A stretch of DNA of 64,000 nt from Oscillospiraceae bacterium (GTDB lineage Bacteria; Bacillota; Clostridia; Oscillospirales; Ruminococcaceae), in assembly GCA_902798695.1 (NCBI GenBank), contig CADBXK010000001.1, forward strand, positions 760,865 through 824,864, in the 5' to 3' direction. This document shows, one piece after another, positions 27,884-37,132 of the stretch. A program made the translations under genes and the position numbers. The notes beneath the pieces are model-generated. The model saw only the letters and a list, made by a program, of their open reading frames with translations, ran no database searches and was not told the origin of the DNA. The first letter of the stretch is position 1, and the number at the start of each line of letters is the position of its first letter.

Positions 27884-28840
27884 ATGACCAACAAAATTAA
27901 AGTAACTGCAAAAGATGAAAAACAAGCAATTATAAATGCATCAAAACAATTAAACGTAGATGAGTCAAAATTAAAGGCAAGTTTGATTAAAGAAGGTAAA
28001 AAAATCTTATTCGGCATATTTAAAGATTTGCCAGAATACGAAGTAAGTTATGAAGTTAATGATGATAAACAGGAACAAGATACATTTTCCTCAGCAAATA
28101 AATTAAGTTCTAATTATGTTGATAAAACTAATTATGTTTCTGAAATTAAATATAAAAAAATTGAGGATATTCCTGATGAGGACATGAGAAAAAAAGTGAC
28201 TATAGCTTGTGAATATTTAGATTCGATTTTGTCACTTTTAAATGTTGGTGAGATTAATAAAGAGATCGAATTTGGTGGAAACAACAATCTTGAAATTAAA
28301 TTGAGCGGTGAGAATGTTGCTGTTGTTGTTGGAAGATTTGGTGAGGTTTTAGATGCTATTCAATATTTAGTGGTTCTTTCTGCTAACCGTGATGGTGGAA
28401 GGTATATGAAGGTTATATTGGATAGTGGGGATTTTAGAAGGAACAGAAAGAAAACACTTCAGCATCTTAGCAGAAGAATAGCTAACAAGGCTATTAATAA
28501 TAAGAAAACTGTGTCTTTAGAACCTATGAATCCATATGAAAGACGAATTATTCATTCATACATTTCTAAGATGGATGGGGTGTATTCTAAATCTGTGGGA
28601 GTTGATCCTAATCGCAGAGTTGTTGTATATCCAGAAGGATGGTCTGGAGAAAATGTTAATTTCAAAAAACCTATAAGAAAAAAGGTTATTCACAAAAATA
28701 AAAATTTTAATGATAGAAATCATGACAAAGGTAGTAGTGAAAAAAGTAAGAATTATAAGTTATCTACATATGATTTTGAGAAAGAATTTTTAAAATCTGT
28801 TGAAAATGAACGTTCAGAATATGGAAAGATAAATTTGTAA
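27884..28840 (+). CDS. jag: RNA-binding protein Jag/KhpB
   Basis: A 318-residue protein with three domains: Jag-N (1-55, VTAKDEKQAIINASKQL, then KKILFGIF), a type II KH domain (about 130-205, VVVGRFGEVLDAIQYLVV) and an R3H domain (about 210-265, NPYERRIIHSYI). The KH GxxG loop reads GRFG. KhpB binds RNA with KhpA and affects cell elongation in streptococci. The C-terminal tail is longer and more basic than usual. AGGAGG precedes the ATG. Confidence 0.93.
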   Translation: MTNKIKVTAKDEKQAIINASKQLNVDESKLKASLIKEGKKILFGIFKDLPEYEVSYEVNDDKQEQDTFSSANKLSSNYVDKTNYVSEIKYKKIEDIPDEDMRKKVTIACEYLDSILSLLNVGEINKEIEFGGNNNLEIKLSGENVAVVVGRFGEVLDAIQYLVVLSANRDGGRYMKVILDSGDFRRNRKKTLQHLSRRIANKAINNKKTVSLEPMNPYERRIIHSYISKMDGVYSKSVGVDPNRRVVVYPEGWSGENVNFKKPIRKKVIHKNKNFNDRNHDKGSSEKSKNYKLSTYDFEKEFLKSVENERSEYGKINL

Positions 28841-28875
28841 TCGAAAAGTTTAATTTACATGAGGAGGGGCGGGGA

Positions 28876-28905
28876 ATGTCTCTCCTTATTGTTATAGAGA
28901 GGTGA
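28876..28905 (+). CDS. possible 9-codon leader peptide before mnmE
   Basis: ATG at 28876, behind GGAGGGGCGGGG, starts a nine-codon frame (MSLLIVIER) whose TGA stop lies inside the mnmE ribosome binding site, eight bases before the mnmE start. It may couple translation or simply be chance. Low confidence. Confidence 0.25.
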   Translation: MSLLIVIER

Positions 28906-28913
28906 GTTTTGTT

Positions 28914-30275
28914 GTGGAAGAGTGTATAGCAGCTGTTGCTACGCCTATTGCTCCAGCTGGCATTTGTGTTATAAGATTGTCTGGAGAAAATGCTATTGAG
29001 ATAGCTGCCAAGGTTTTTGTTCCAGTAAAAAATCAGTCTTTATTAGAGTTAGAGGGATATAGAGCGGCTTATGGACATATTGTTGATGGAGATGAACCTA
29101 TTGATGATGCGGTGGCTTTGGTTTTTCGTGCCCCTAATAGCTATACAGGGGAAGATGTTGTTGAAGTGTCTTGTCATGGGGGAATGGCAATTATAGACCG
29201 TGCGTTGGAACTGTTTTATAATAACGGTGCTAGGCCTGCTCAAAGCGGAGAGTTTACTAAAAGAGCTTTTCTTAATGATAAAATGACGCTAACTCAGGCT
29301 GAAGCAGTTATGGATGTAATAAATGCGCAGTCTTTTTCGTCTTTGAAAGCGGCGAATGCTGCAAAAAAAGGTGTATTATATAAAAAAATAAATCAAATTT
29401 GTGACGATATTACTAAAATTGATGGGCATATACAAGCTTGGCTGGATTATCCTGATGAAGATTTAGATTTGGTGGATTCGGATGATGTTAAGAAAAATCT
29501 TTATCAAGTAAGAGATGACCTTGAAAATCTATTGAATAGCTACAAATTAGGCAATTTAATTAAAAATGGTGTTAAAACAGTAATTGTTGGAAGACCTAAT
29601 GTTGGTAAATCCACAATAATGAATTTTTTATCTGGTGAGGAAAAGAGTATTGTTACAAATATTTCTGGAACAACCAGAGATATTGTGGAAAATGTTATTC
29701 AGATTGATGGATTAATGTTTGTTTTGTTTGATACTGCCGGGATTAGACTATCTGATGATGTTGTTGAAAAAATTGGGGTTGAAAGAGCTAAAGATAAGAT
29801 TAAAGAGGCAGATTTGATTTTATTTGTTGTTGATGGATCTGAAAAAATTCAACAAAATGAGTTAGAAGTTTTAGAATATTGTGAAAATATCCCTAAAATA
29901 TGTGTCCTTAATAAAATGGATTTAGGATTTGTTGAAAATTCAATTGATTTTGAACAGTTTGATTGTGTTGTTGAAACTTCTAGTAAAAATCCACAAACTA
30001 TGGAAAATTTGAAACATAAGATGATATCATTGACGCAGCTAAATTCTTTAGATTGCGAGGCTCCGTTGCTTTTTAATGAAAGACAAAAATTGGCGGTTAA
30101 AAAAGCTTTAGATGAATTAAAAAATGCACTTGTGGCCATGGAATCTGGATTTACTTGGGATGCAGTTGTTATATCTATTGATGCGGCTATAGATAATTTG
30201 TTGGAGTTAACTGGAGAAAATTTATCTGAGCATATTGTCAATGAGGTGTTTTCAAAATTTTGTGTTGGTAAATAA
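28914..30275 (+). CDS. mnmE: tRNA U34 modification GTPase MnmE
   Basis: A 453-residue GTPase that with MnmG installs (carboxymethyl)aminomethyl groups on wobble uridine. It has an N-terminal tetrahydrofolate-binding domain, the G domain at about 215-370 (GRPNVGKSTIMN, DTAGIR, NKMD), and the C-terminal FCVGK with the catalytic cysteine. GTG 28914 is chosen because AGAGAGGTGAG lies eight bases upstream and the product then starts with the usual MEECIAAVATP; GTG 28902 would lie inside that site. mnmG follows. Confidence 0.94.
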   Translation: MEECIAAVATPIAPAGICVIRLSGENAIEIAAKVFVPVKNQSLLELEGYRAAYGHIVDGDEPIDDAVALVFRAPNSYTGEDVVEVSCHGGMAIIDRALELFYNNGARPAQSGEFTKRAFLNDKMTLTQAEAVMDVINAQSFSSLKAANAAKKGVLYKKINQICDDITKIDGHIQAWLDYPDEDLDLVDSDDVKKNLYQVRDDLENLLNSYKLGNLIKNGVKTVIVGRPNVGKSTIMNFLSGEEKSIVTNISGTTRDIVENVIQIDGLMFVLFDTAGIRLSDDVVEKIGVERAKDKIKEADLILFVVDGSEKIQQNELEVLEYCENIPKICVLNKMDLGFVENSIDFEQFDCVVETSSKNPQTMENLKHKMISLTQLNSLDCEAPLLFNERQKLAVKKALDELKNALVAMESGFTWDAVVISIDAAIDNLLELTGENLSEHIVNEVFSKFCVGK

Positions 30276-30285
30276 AATTTTGGTG

Positions 30286-30319
30286 GTTTTCAACAAGTTG
30301 TTAACTCAATGTTGAAAAC
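30286..30319. repeat. inverted repeat of the TGTTGAAAA box, copy B
   Basis: GTTTTCAACA at 30286-30295 and TGTTGAAAAC at 30310-30319 are perfect inverted arms with a 14-base spacer (AGTTGTTAACTCAA). The whole 34-base element matches the core of the one at 9597-9638 at 30 of 34 positions. Here it lies between mnmE and mnmG, just upstream of the mnmG start, where it could act as an operator or attenuator. Confidence 0.7.
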
Positions 30320-30354
30320 TATATGTCAAATATTGAAAAATGGAGAAAAATGTA

Positions 30355-32232
30355 ATGGAATATGTATTAGAAGATATGGAAGTAGCTGTTTTGGGAGCTG
30401 GTCACGCGGGAGTTGAGGCGGCATTGGCTTCGGCAAGATTGGGATGTAAAACTATTTTGCTCACCATGTCTTTAGATCAAATAGCAAATATGCCGTGCAA
30501 TCCTTCTATTGGTGGAACAGCTAAAGGACATTTGGTTAGAGAAGTAGATGCTTTGGGCGGAGAAATGGGAAAAGCAGCAGATGCAAATATGTTGCAAAGT
30601 AGAATTTTGAATCGCGGAAAAGGACCGGCTGTTCATAGTTTACGTGCTCAGATTGATAGAAGTAGCTATCATACATATATGAAAAACGTTTTGGAAAAAC
30701 AGGATAATTTGTATGTTAAGCAGGATGAGATTGTTGAAATAAGAGTTAGCGGTGGCTGTGTTGATAGTGTGGTTACCAAGTTGGGGGCTGTTATAAGGAC
30801 TAAGGCGGTTATAATTTGTTGTGGAACGTATTTGGAAGGCAAAATATTTGTTGGACAATCTTCATATTATGGGGGGCCTGATGGTTCACCTGGCGCTAGA
30901 GGATTATCTGACTGCTTAAGAAAATTGGAGTTGCCATTGCGTCGCTTTAAAACTGGAACACCGGCTAGAGTAAATAAGCGCAGCATAGATTTTGATAAGT
31001 TAGAAGTACAAAATGGTGATGAATGTATTACACCTTTTTCTTTTTCAAACAAGTTGCATTTGGAAAATAAAATAAAATGTTTTGTTGCATATACAAATGA
31101 AAAAACACATGAGGTTATTAGAAATAATTTACACAGATCTCCATTATATAGTGGGGTTATTGAAGGTGTTGGGCCGCGTTATTGTCCATCTATTGAGGAT
31201 AAAATTGTAAGGTTTGCCGATAAGCCTCGTCATCAGTTGTTCGTTGAACCGGTTGGGTTAGAAACACAAGAGATATATTTGCAAGGAATGTCTTCATCGC
31301 TTCCAGAAGATGTTCAGATTCAATTTTTAAGGACAATTGAAGGTTTAGAAAATGTTGAAATAATGAGAAATGCATATGCAATAGAATATGATTGTTGTGA
31401 CCCTGTTTTTCTTTATCCTACCTTAGAATATAAAAAAATTAGTGGTTTATATGGAGCTGGTCAGTTTAATGGTACTTCGGGATATGAAGAGGCTGCCGCT
31501 CAGGGATTGATTGCTGGTATAAATGCTGTTAGAAAAATACAGGGTAAATCTGAATTTGTTTTAGATAGGGCATCGTCTTACATTGGAACGTTAATTGATG
31601 ATTTGGTTACTAAAGGCTGCACAGATCCTTACAGGATGATGACAGCAAGAAGTGAATATAGATTGTTATTAAGACAGGATAATGCCGATGAAAGATTAAC
31701 GCCTTTGGGATATGAGATAGGGCTTATTAGCAAAGAACAATATGATGTGTTTTTAGAAAAGCAGGAAAAAATAAAACAAGAAAAAAACAGAATTTTTAAT
31801 GTTACAATCAAACCTTCAAAAGAATTAAATGAGGAATTTGTTTCTAGGGGAACCTCTGAATTAAAGCAGTCTCAAAAAATGGGTGAGTTAATTAAACGTC
31901 CTCAGCTTGGTTATAGCGTTTTGGAAAAATATGATGACAATATGCCAGAAGATTTACCTTTGGAAGTTAAAGAACAGGTTGAGATTAGTTTGAAATATGA
32001 AGGATATATAAAAAAACAACAGCAAAAAGTTAATGCTATGAGAAAATTGGAAGTTAAGAAGTTGCCTGCAGATGTGGATTATAGTTGTGTTGATGGGTTG
32101 CGATTGGAAGCAAGAGAAAAACTAAACAAAATAAAGCCTATAAATTTAGGACAAGCTTCACGAATATCCGGAGTTAATCCGGCTGATATTGCGGTTTTAA
32201 ACATTTGGTTAAAACAACGAGGTGTTTTATAG
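30355..32232 (+). CDS. mnmG: tRNA U34 modification enzyme MnmG (GidA)
   Basis: FAD-dependent partner of MnmE, 625 residues. It shows the dinucleotide-binding [40 protein letters not shown], the mid-protein catalytic region [18 protein letters not shown] and the C-terminal helical domain ending [20 protein letters not shown] 30355 is preferred because GGAGA at 30342-30346 stands eight bases before it; ATG 30340 overlaps that purine run. It is followed directly by rsmG. Confidence 0.95.
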   Translation: MEYVLEDMEVAVLGAGHAGVEAALASARLGCKTILLTMSLDQIANMPCNPSIGGTAKGHLVREVDALGGEMGKAADANMLQSRILNRGKGPAVHSLRAQIDRSSYHTYMKNVLEKQDNLYVKQDEIVEIRVSGGCVDSVVTKLGAVIRTKAVIICCGTYLEGKIFVGQSSYYGGPDGSPGARGLSDCLRKLELPLRRFKTGTPARVNKRSIDFDKLEVQNGDECITPFSFSNKLHLENKIKCFVAYTNEKTHEVIRNNLHRSPLYSGVIEGVGPRYCPSIEDKIVRFADKPRHQLFVEPVGLETQEIYLQGMSSSLPEDVQIQFLRTIEGLENVEIMRNAYAIEYDCCDPVFLYPTLEYKKISGLYGAGQFNGTSGYEEAAAQGLIAGINAVRKIQGKSEFVLDRASSYIGTLIDDLVTKGCTDPYRMMTARSEYRLLLRQDNADERLTPLGYEIGLISKEQYDVFLEKQEKIKQEKNRIFNVTIKPSKELNEEFVSRGTSELKQSQKMGELIKRPQLGYSVLEKYDDNMPEDLPLEVKEQVEISLKYEGYIKKQQQKVNAMRKLEVKKLPADVDYSCVDGLRLEAREKLNKIKPINLGQASRISGVNPADIAVLNIWLKQRGVL

Positions 32233-32943
32233 ATGATAGATAAAAATTTATTAAGTCAAGAATGTTTAAAATATGATATCGAATTGACAAACGATCAAAT
32301 TAACTATTTGGATGATTTTTCTGAAATATTAATTGAATGGAATGAAAAATTTAATTTGACTGCAATAACGGAGTCAGATCAAATAGTGTATAAACATTTA
32401 ATTGATAGTTTGTTAGTTTTGAAATCAATCGATTTAAAGGAAAACTCTAGTTTGGCAGATATTGGAACAGGTGCGGGTTTTCCTTCTACACCAATATCTA
32501 TTGTTAGAAAAGATATTAATGTAACACAAATCGATAGTTTAAGAAAAAGAGTTGGCTTTTTACAGCATGTTTCTGATCATTTTAATCTTAATATAAAAGC
32601 TATTCACGGTAGAGCGGAAGAATTGGGCAGAAAAAATGAATATAGAGAACAGTTTGAATATGTTACTGCCAGAGCAGTTGCACCACTAAATAAATTAGCT
32701 GAGTATTGTTTGCCGCTCGTTAAAATTGATGGCTTTTTTGTTGCTATGAAAGGGTTGGAATATAAATCTGAAATAGAAGATTCTAAAAAAGCTATTAGTG
32801 TTTTGGGTGGAGCAATTGAAGAAATTAAAAGTTTTAAGTTGCCAGATTTAAGCACTAGAACTATAATTTTAATAAAAAAAATATCGCATACTCCGACAAA
32901 ATATCCTAGGAATTCTGGTAAAATATCAAAAAATCCTATTTGA
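32233..32943 (+). CDS. rsmG: 16S rRNA G527 methyltransferase RsmG
   Basis: SAM-dependent methyltransferase of 236 residues that makes m7G527 in 16S rRNA. The SAM-binding motif is LADIGTGAGFPSTPISI; FNLTAITE upstream and VTARAVAPLNKLAEY downstream are family blocks. Its ATG immediately follows the mnmG stop, so translation is probably coupled. The C-terminus is a short basic extension. Confidence 0.94.
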   Translation: MIDKNLLSQECLKYDIELTNDQINYLDDFSEILIEWNEKFNLTAITESDQIVYKHLIDSLLVLKSIDLKENSSLADIGTGAGFPSTPISIVRKDINVTQIDSLRKRVGFLQHVSDHFNLNIKAIHGRAEELGRKNEYREQFEYVTARAVAPLNKLAEYCLPLVKIDGFFVAMKGLEYKSEIEDSKKAISVLGGAIEEIKSFKLPDLSTRTIILIKKISHTPTKYPRNSGKISKNPI

Positions 32944-33088
32944 TTTGTCTGAAATTTTTAACTGTGGTCGAAAATTGCGATGAAAAATTCTGGATATATT
33001 ATCTTTCTTTTGATATACTTTAAACATGCAAAAATAATTTGTTTGTGTTTGAAAAACCTGGTTGTTATATCATTAAAGAAAGGATAAT

Positions 33089-33904
33089 ATGGATATGAAA
33101 CTTTTTACCAAGGAAAAAGCTATAAATCATGTTGTTTTATTGTCAATAAGTGATATATTCGCAAACCCGGCACAACCTAGAACAATTTTTGAGTTGCAAG
33201 ATTTAGAAAATTTGGCGGAAAGTATTAAGTATAACGGGATTTTACAGCCACTAACTGTTAGGGTTAATTCTAAAAATAAATATGAATTGGTTTCTGGAGA
33301 ACGCAGACTAAAAGCAGCGAAGATGGCGGGGAAAAATGAGGTGCCGTGTATTGTTTTAAAAACAGATTCAGCTCAGTCTGCAATTTTTGCTTTAATTGAA
33401 AATATACAAAGAAAAGATTTGAATTATTTTGAAGAAGCGGTTGCAATTAGTAAACTTATTGAAAAATGGAATGTTACGCAAGAAGAAGCTGCGACAAAAC
33501 TTGGCAAAGCTCAGTCAACTATTGCAAATAAAATACGGTTACTGAAATTTAATGAGAATCAAAGACTTAAAATGCTAAACAATGGATTAACTGAGAGGCA
33601 TGCGAGGGCTTTGTTGAAATTACCCGACGATCAGTCTATAGATAAGGCAATACACTATATAACCAGCAAGCGGTTGAATGTTAAACAAACAGAAGATTAT
33701 ATAAATGATTTCCTACAACAAGAAACTAAAGAACCGACTCCTAAATTTATTCCTGTAATTAAAGATGTGCGAATTTTTTTTAATACTATAGATAAAGCTG
33801 TTAAAACTATGCACAAGGCTGGAATTATGGCAAAAATAAAAAGAGAAGACAGCGAAGAATATATACAATATACAGTTAAAATTCCAAACGCTTTTACAAA
33901 ATAA
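33089..33904 (+). CDS. noc: ParB-family nucleoid occlusion protein, Noc-like
   Basis: A 271-residue ParB-fold CTPase clamp. It contains NPAQPRTIFE, GILQPLTVRV, the CTP-binding SGERRLKAAKMAG and ALIENIQRKDLN, then the helix-turn-helix EEAATKLGKAQSTIANKIRLLKF. Position after rsmG and before parA-parB is that of noc in Bacillus. The N-terminus lacks an obvious long amphipathic helix, so membrane attachment as in Bacillus Noc is uncertain and it could be a second ParB. AAAGGA precedes the ATG. Confidence 0.82.
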   Translation: MDMKLFTKEKAINHVVLLSISDIFANPAQPRTIFELQDLENLAESIKYNGILQPLTVRVNSKNKYELVSGERRLKAAKMAGKNEVPCIVLKTDSAQSAIFALIENIQRKDLNYFEEAVAISKLIEKWNVTQEEAATKLGKAQSTIANKIRLLKFNENQRLKMLNNGLTERHARALLKLPDDQSIDKAIHYITSKRLNVKQTEDYINDFLQQETKEPTPKFIPVIKDVRIFFNTIDKAVKTMHKAGIMAKIKREDSEEYIQYTVKIPNAFTK

Positions 33905-33938
33905 AATAGTTGTTGATTTGCTTAAAATAGCAATTTGT

Positions 33939-33978
33939 AAGTAATGTTTCACGTGAAACATTACTTCTTTTTTTATAA
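33939..33978 (+). terminator. noc terminator built on parS
   Basis: Positions 33939-33966 are a perfect 28-base palindrome with the parS site at its centre and AAGTAA/TTACTT extensions, followed by CTTTTTTTAT. In RNA this would fold as a long stem with a very small loop and a U-run, so the site seems to serve both as centromere and as terminator. Confidence 0.62.
33945..33960. promoter_or_regulatory. parS: parS site 1
   Basis: TGTTTCACGTGAAACA, an exact match to the consensus 16-base parS bound by chromosomal ParB. It is located between noc and parA. Confidence 0.97.
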
Positions 33979-33999
33979 ACAAATAATCTTAAGATTTAG

Positions 34000-34015
34000 T
34001 GTTTCACGTGAAACA
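34000..34015. promoter_or_regulatory. parS: parS site 2
   Basis: A second exact TGTTTCACGTGAAACA, 55 bases from the first and about 80 bases before the parA promoter. The pair makes this a strong ParB nucleation point. Confidence 0.97.
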
Positions 34016-34069
34016 TTTTGGAATATGTAGAAAAACGACATAATATCAAACTTAAACTGCTAAAAAATA

Positions 34070-34097
34070 TTGAATTAAAAATGATATGTGGTATAAT
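34070..34097 (+). promoter_or_regulatory. parA promoter
   Basis: TTGAAT at 34070-34075 and TATAAT at 34092-34097, with a 16-base spacer and TG one base before the -10 (extended -10). Confidence 0.65.
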
Positions 34098-34150
34098 TAA
34101 ATTTAATTGGAGTATAAGTATTAATTTTTATTGTGCTGGAAGGTGATGTT

Positions 34151-34942
34151 TTGGGTAGAATTATTTCTATAGTTAACCAAAAAGGGGGAGTTGGCAAAAC
34201 AACAACATCTGTTAATTTAACTGCTGCTGTTGGTTTGGAAAAAAAGAAAACATTGCTTGTTGATCTTGATCCTCAAGGAAATTCCACCAGTGGAATGGGT
34301 ATATTAAAAAAACAGGTTAAAGGTTCTATTTATGATGTGCTTATTGACAACCAACCTGTAGATTCTATTATTGTTAAAACTGATTTTAAAAATGTAGATG
34401 TTGTGCCTTCTGGAATTGAATTGGCTGGTGCTGAAATTGAAATGGTTGAATTAAAAGAGCGAACTTTTCTGTTGAAGTATGCACTTTCAAGCATTAAAGA
34501 AAAATATGACTATATATTTATAGATTGTCCGCCTTCGTTGGGAATATTAACACTCAATGCTTTAACTGCTAGTGATTCGATATTGATTCCTATTCAGTGT
34601 GAATATTATGCGTTAGAAGGGTTGTCTCAACTCGTGTCTACTGTAAGACAAGTTAAAAAATTATATAACCCATTGTTAGATATTGAGGGTGTTTTGTTTA
34701 CAATGTATGATAGTAGGTTGAAGTTGACTATGCAGGTTGTGGGAGAAGTAAAAAAATATTTTGAAAAGAAAGTTTATAAGTCAGTTATACCCAAAAATGT
34801 CCGATTGTCTGAAGCTCCTAGCTATGGTGAACCTGTTGCGTATTATGACAAGCATTCTAAAGGGGCAAAAGCATATAAAGATTTAGCAAAAGAAATTTTG
34901 AAAAAACACAAAAAACAGAAAGGAATGGTTGGAGTTGGCTAG
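34151..34942 (+). CDS. parA: chromosome partitioning ATPase ParA (Soj)
   Basis: A 263-residue deviant-Walker ATPase that partners ParB in origin segregation and can regulate DnaA in Bacillus. Motifs are VNQKGGVGKTTTSVNL, LVDLDPQGNST and DYIFIDCPPSLG. TTG 34151 is preferred: GGAAGGTGATG lies just upstream and the product begins GRIISIVNQKGG as usual; GTG 34133 has no site. Its end overlaps parB by eight bases. Confidence 0.95.
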   Translation: MGRIISIVNQKGGVGKTTTSVNLTAAVGLEKKKTLLVDLDPQGNSTSGMGILKKQVKGSIYDVLIDNQPVDSIIVKTDFKNVDVVPSGIELAGAEIEMVELKERTFLLKYALSSIKEKYDYIFIDCPPSLGILTLNALTASDSILIPIQCEYYALEGLSQLVSTVRQVKKLYNPLLDIEGVLFTMYDSRLKLTMQVVGEVKKYFEKKVYKSVIPKNVRLSEAPSYGEPVAYYDKHSKGAKAYKDLAKEILKKHKKQKGMVGVG

Positions 34943-35789
34943 AAAGAGTGGACTAGGAAAAGGATTAGACGCGTTATTTCAAGATAATATTGAAGAAACT
35001 CACAGTACAGTTATTGTGAATATATTAGATGTTGAGCCCAATAAAGAACAGCCTAGGCATAAGTTTGACGAAGAAGCTATGGCATCATTGGCGGATTCTA
35101 TAAGAGAACATGGAATTATACAGCCCATTGTTGTTAGACCATTATTGGAGGGCAGATATCAGATTATAGCAGGTGAGCGTCGATGGAGAGCTTCGAGAAT
35201 GGCTGGTTTAAAAGAGGTTCCAATAATAATAAAAGATGTTGACGATAAGCAAACTATGGAAATAGCTCTAATTGAAAATTTACAGAGGGAGAATTTGAAT
35301 CCAATAGAAGAAGCTAAGGGCTATTTAACGCTTATGGATGAACACAAATTGACACAAGATGAAGTTTCAAAAAGAGTCGGAAAGTCTAGAAGTGCAATTG
35401 CCAATGCTATAAGACTTTTGAGTTTGCCTGAAGAAGTAATTGTAGAACTTGAACACGGAAATTTATCTGGTGGACAAGGCAGAGCGCTTCTATCTTTAGG
35501 AGATGAGGAAACAATTAAAAATGTTGCTTCAAAAGCAATATCTAAAGGTATGAGTGTTAGAGAATTAGAAAGATTGGGAAATTCTAACAAACGAAAAGTA
35601 AAAACTGAAAAGAAAAAGTTTGTTAAGGATAATATTTATAAAGAATTAGAGATTTCTATGCAAGATGAGTTAGGCAGAAATGTGAAAATCGAGGTAACTT
35701 CCGAAGGAAAAGGTAAACTGATCTTAGATTTTTATAGCAAAGAAGAATTAATTGATATGGCGTACGCTTTGGCAAATCAAAAAAGATAA
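34935..35789 (+). CDS. parB: chromosome partitioning protein ParB (Spo0J)
   Basis: ParS-binding CTPase clamp of 284 residues. It starts ARKSGLGKGLDALF, the ParA-stimulating N-terminus, then NKEQPRHKFDEE, GIIQPIVVRP, AGERRWRASRMAG (CTP pocket), ALIENLQRENLNPIEEAKGY, a helix-turn-helix VSKRVGKSRSAIANAIRLL, and a C-terminal dimerisation domain. TTG 34935 gives the family N-terminus; TTG 34929 is also possible. Both lie behind AGGA at 34921. Confidence 0.95.
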   Translation: MARKSGLGKGLDALFQDNIEETHSTVIVNILDVEPNKEQPRHKFDEEAMASLADSIREHGIIQPIVVRPLLEGRYQIIAGERRWRASRMAGLKEVPIIIKDVDDKQTMEIALIENLQRENLNPIEEAKGYLTLMDEHKLTQDEVSKRVGKSRSAIANAIRLLSLPEEVIVELEHGNLSGGQGRALLSLGDEETIKNVASKAISKGMSVRELERLGNSNKRKVKTEKKKFVKDNIYKELEISMQDELGRNVKIEVTSEGKGKLILDFYSKEELIDMAYALANQKR

Positions 35790-35804
35790 AAAGGAGAAGT
35801 ATAA

Positions 35805-37082
35805 ATGTTAGATATAAAATTTGTTAGAGAAAATCCACAGTTAGTTAAGGATAATATAGAAAAAAAATTTCAACATCAAAAATTAGAGTTGGTTGACGAA
35901 GTTTTGTCTTTAGATAAAAGATATCGTGAAGTAAAGACTAGATGTGATCAGATTCGTGGAGACAGAAACAAGATAAGCAAACAAATAGGTGCATTAATTG
36001 GTCGGGGAGAAAAAGAAGAAGCTGAAAAGACCAAACTTAAAGTTAAAGAAATGAACTTAGAATTAGAAGGTTTAGAAAAGGAAGAAACTGAACTTGCTCA
36101 AAAGGTAAGAAAAATAATGTTAGTAATTCCTAATATTATTGATGAAAGTGTTCCTGTTGGAAAAGATGATAGTGAGAATGTTGAAATTGAAAAAGTTGGA
36201 GAGCCAGTAGTTCCAGATTATGAGATACCATATCATGTTGATATAATGGAAAAGTTTAGTGGAATAGATTTGGATAGTGCTAGAAAAACTAGTGGAAACG
36301 GATTTTATTATCTTTGTGGTGATATTGCTAGGCTGCATTCGGCAATTTTGTCATATGCTAGAGATTTTATGATAGATAGAGGCTTTACTTATTTTATACC
36401 TCCATATATGATTAGAAGTGACGTTGTTACTGGCGTTATGAGTTTTGATGAAATGGAAAATATGATGTATAAAATTGAAGGCGAAGATCTTTATTTGATT
36501 GGTACTAGTGAGCATTCTATGATTGGAAAGTTTATCAATACTTTTAACGATGAAGAAAAATTGCCGTTTAAATATACAAGTTATTCTCCTTGTTTTAGAA
36601 AAGAAGTTGGTGCACATGGCATAGAAGAGCGCGGTGTATATAGAATACATCAGTTTGAAAAACAAGAAATGGTTGTTGTGTGTAAACCGGAAGAAAGCAA
36701 AAAATATTTTGTTGAAATGCTAAATAATACAGTAGACTTTTTCCGTTCGCTAGATATTCCTGTTAGAAAACTAGAGTGTTGTTCTGGAGATTTGGCTGAT
36801 TTAAAAGTTAAAAGTATTGATGTTGAAGCTTGGTCCCCAAGGCAGAAAAAATATTTTGAAGTTGGAAGTTGTTCTAATTTGGGAGATGCACAAGCAAGAA
36901 GACTTGGAATTAGAGTTAGAACTAAAGAAGGAAATTATTTTGCACATACACTTAATAATACTGTTGTTGCTCCCCCAAGAATGTTGATTGCCTTTTTAGA
37001 AAACAATTATAACGAAGATGGAACAGTTACAATTCCAAAGCCTTTACAAATTTATATGGGTGGAAAAACTGAAATAAAATAA
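35805..37082 (+). CDS. serS: seryl-tRNA synthetase
   Basis: Class II synthetase of 425 residues. An N-terminal antiparallel coiled-coil arm (about 30-100) binds the long variable arm of tRNA-Ser. The catalytic core has TSEHSMIGKF, motif 2 at YSPCFRKEVGAHG and motif 3 at VVAPPRMLIAFLENN. The HTLNNTVVAPPR form is a common variant of the usual HTLNGSG block. AAGGAGAAG precedes the ATG. It closes the plus-strand origin arm. Confidence 0.95.
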   Translation: MLDIKFVRENPQLVKDNIEKKFQHQKLELVDEVLSLDKRYREVKTRCDQIRGDRNKISKQIGALIGRGEKEEAEKTKLKVKEMNLELEGLEKEETELAQKVRKIMLVIPNIIDESVPVGKDDSENVEIEKVGEPVVPDYEIPYHVDIMEKFSGIDLDSARKTSGNGFYYLCGDIARLHSAILSYARDFMIDRGFTYFIPPYMIRSDVVTGVMSFDEMENMMYKIEGEDLYLIGTSEHSMIGKFINTFNDEEKLPFKYTSYSPCFRKEVGAHGIEERGVYRIHQFEKQEMVVVCKPEESKKYFVEMLNNTVDFFRSLDIPVRKLECCSGDLADLKVKSIDVEAWSPRQKKYFEVGSCSNLGDAQARRLGIRVRTKEGNYFAHTLNNTVVAPPRMLIAFLENNYNEDGTVTIPKPLQIYMGGKTEIK

Positions 37083-37083
37083 A

Positions 37084-37128
37084 ATTAAAAAGAGACTGCA
37101 ATATTTATTAAAACATTGCAGTCTCTTT
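37084..37128 (-). terminator. terminator between serS and the GH13 gene
   Basis: AAAGAGACTGCAAT at 37089-37102 pairs perfectly with ATTGCAGTCTCTTT at 37115-37128. The T-run is on the minus-strand side, so it mainly ends the glycogen genes but may serve serS too. Confidence 0.75.
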
Positions 37129-37132
37129 GAAT

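Noticed and set aside
28799..28807. TGTTGAAAA inside jag as a DnaA box
   Set aside because: It is coding sequence in AT-rich DNA with no partner or promoter nearby; single copies of this 9-mer are expected by chance.
29930..29938. TGTTGAAAA inside mnmE as a DnaA box
   Set aside because: Isolated, coding, and without the inverted partner seen at the two 34-base elements.
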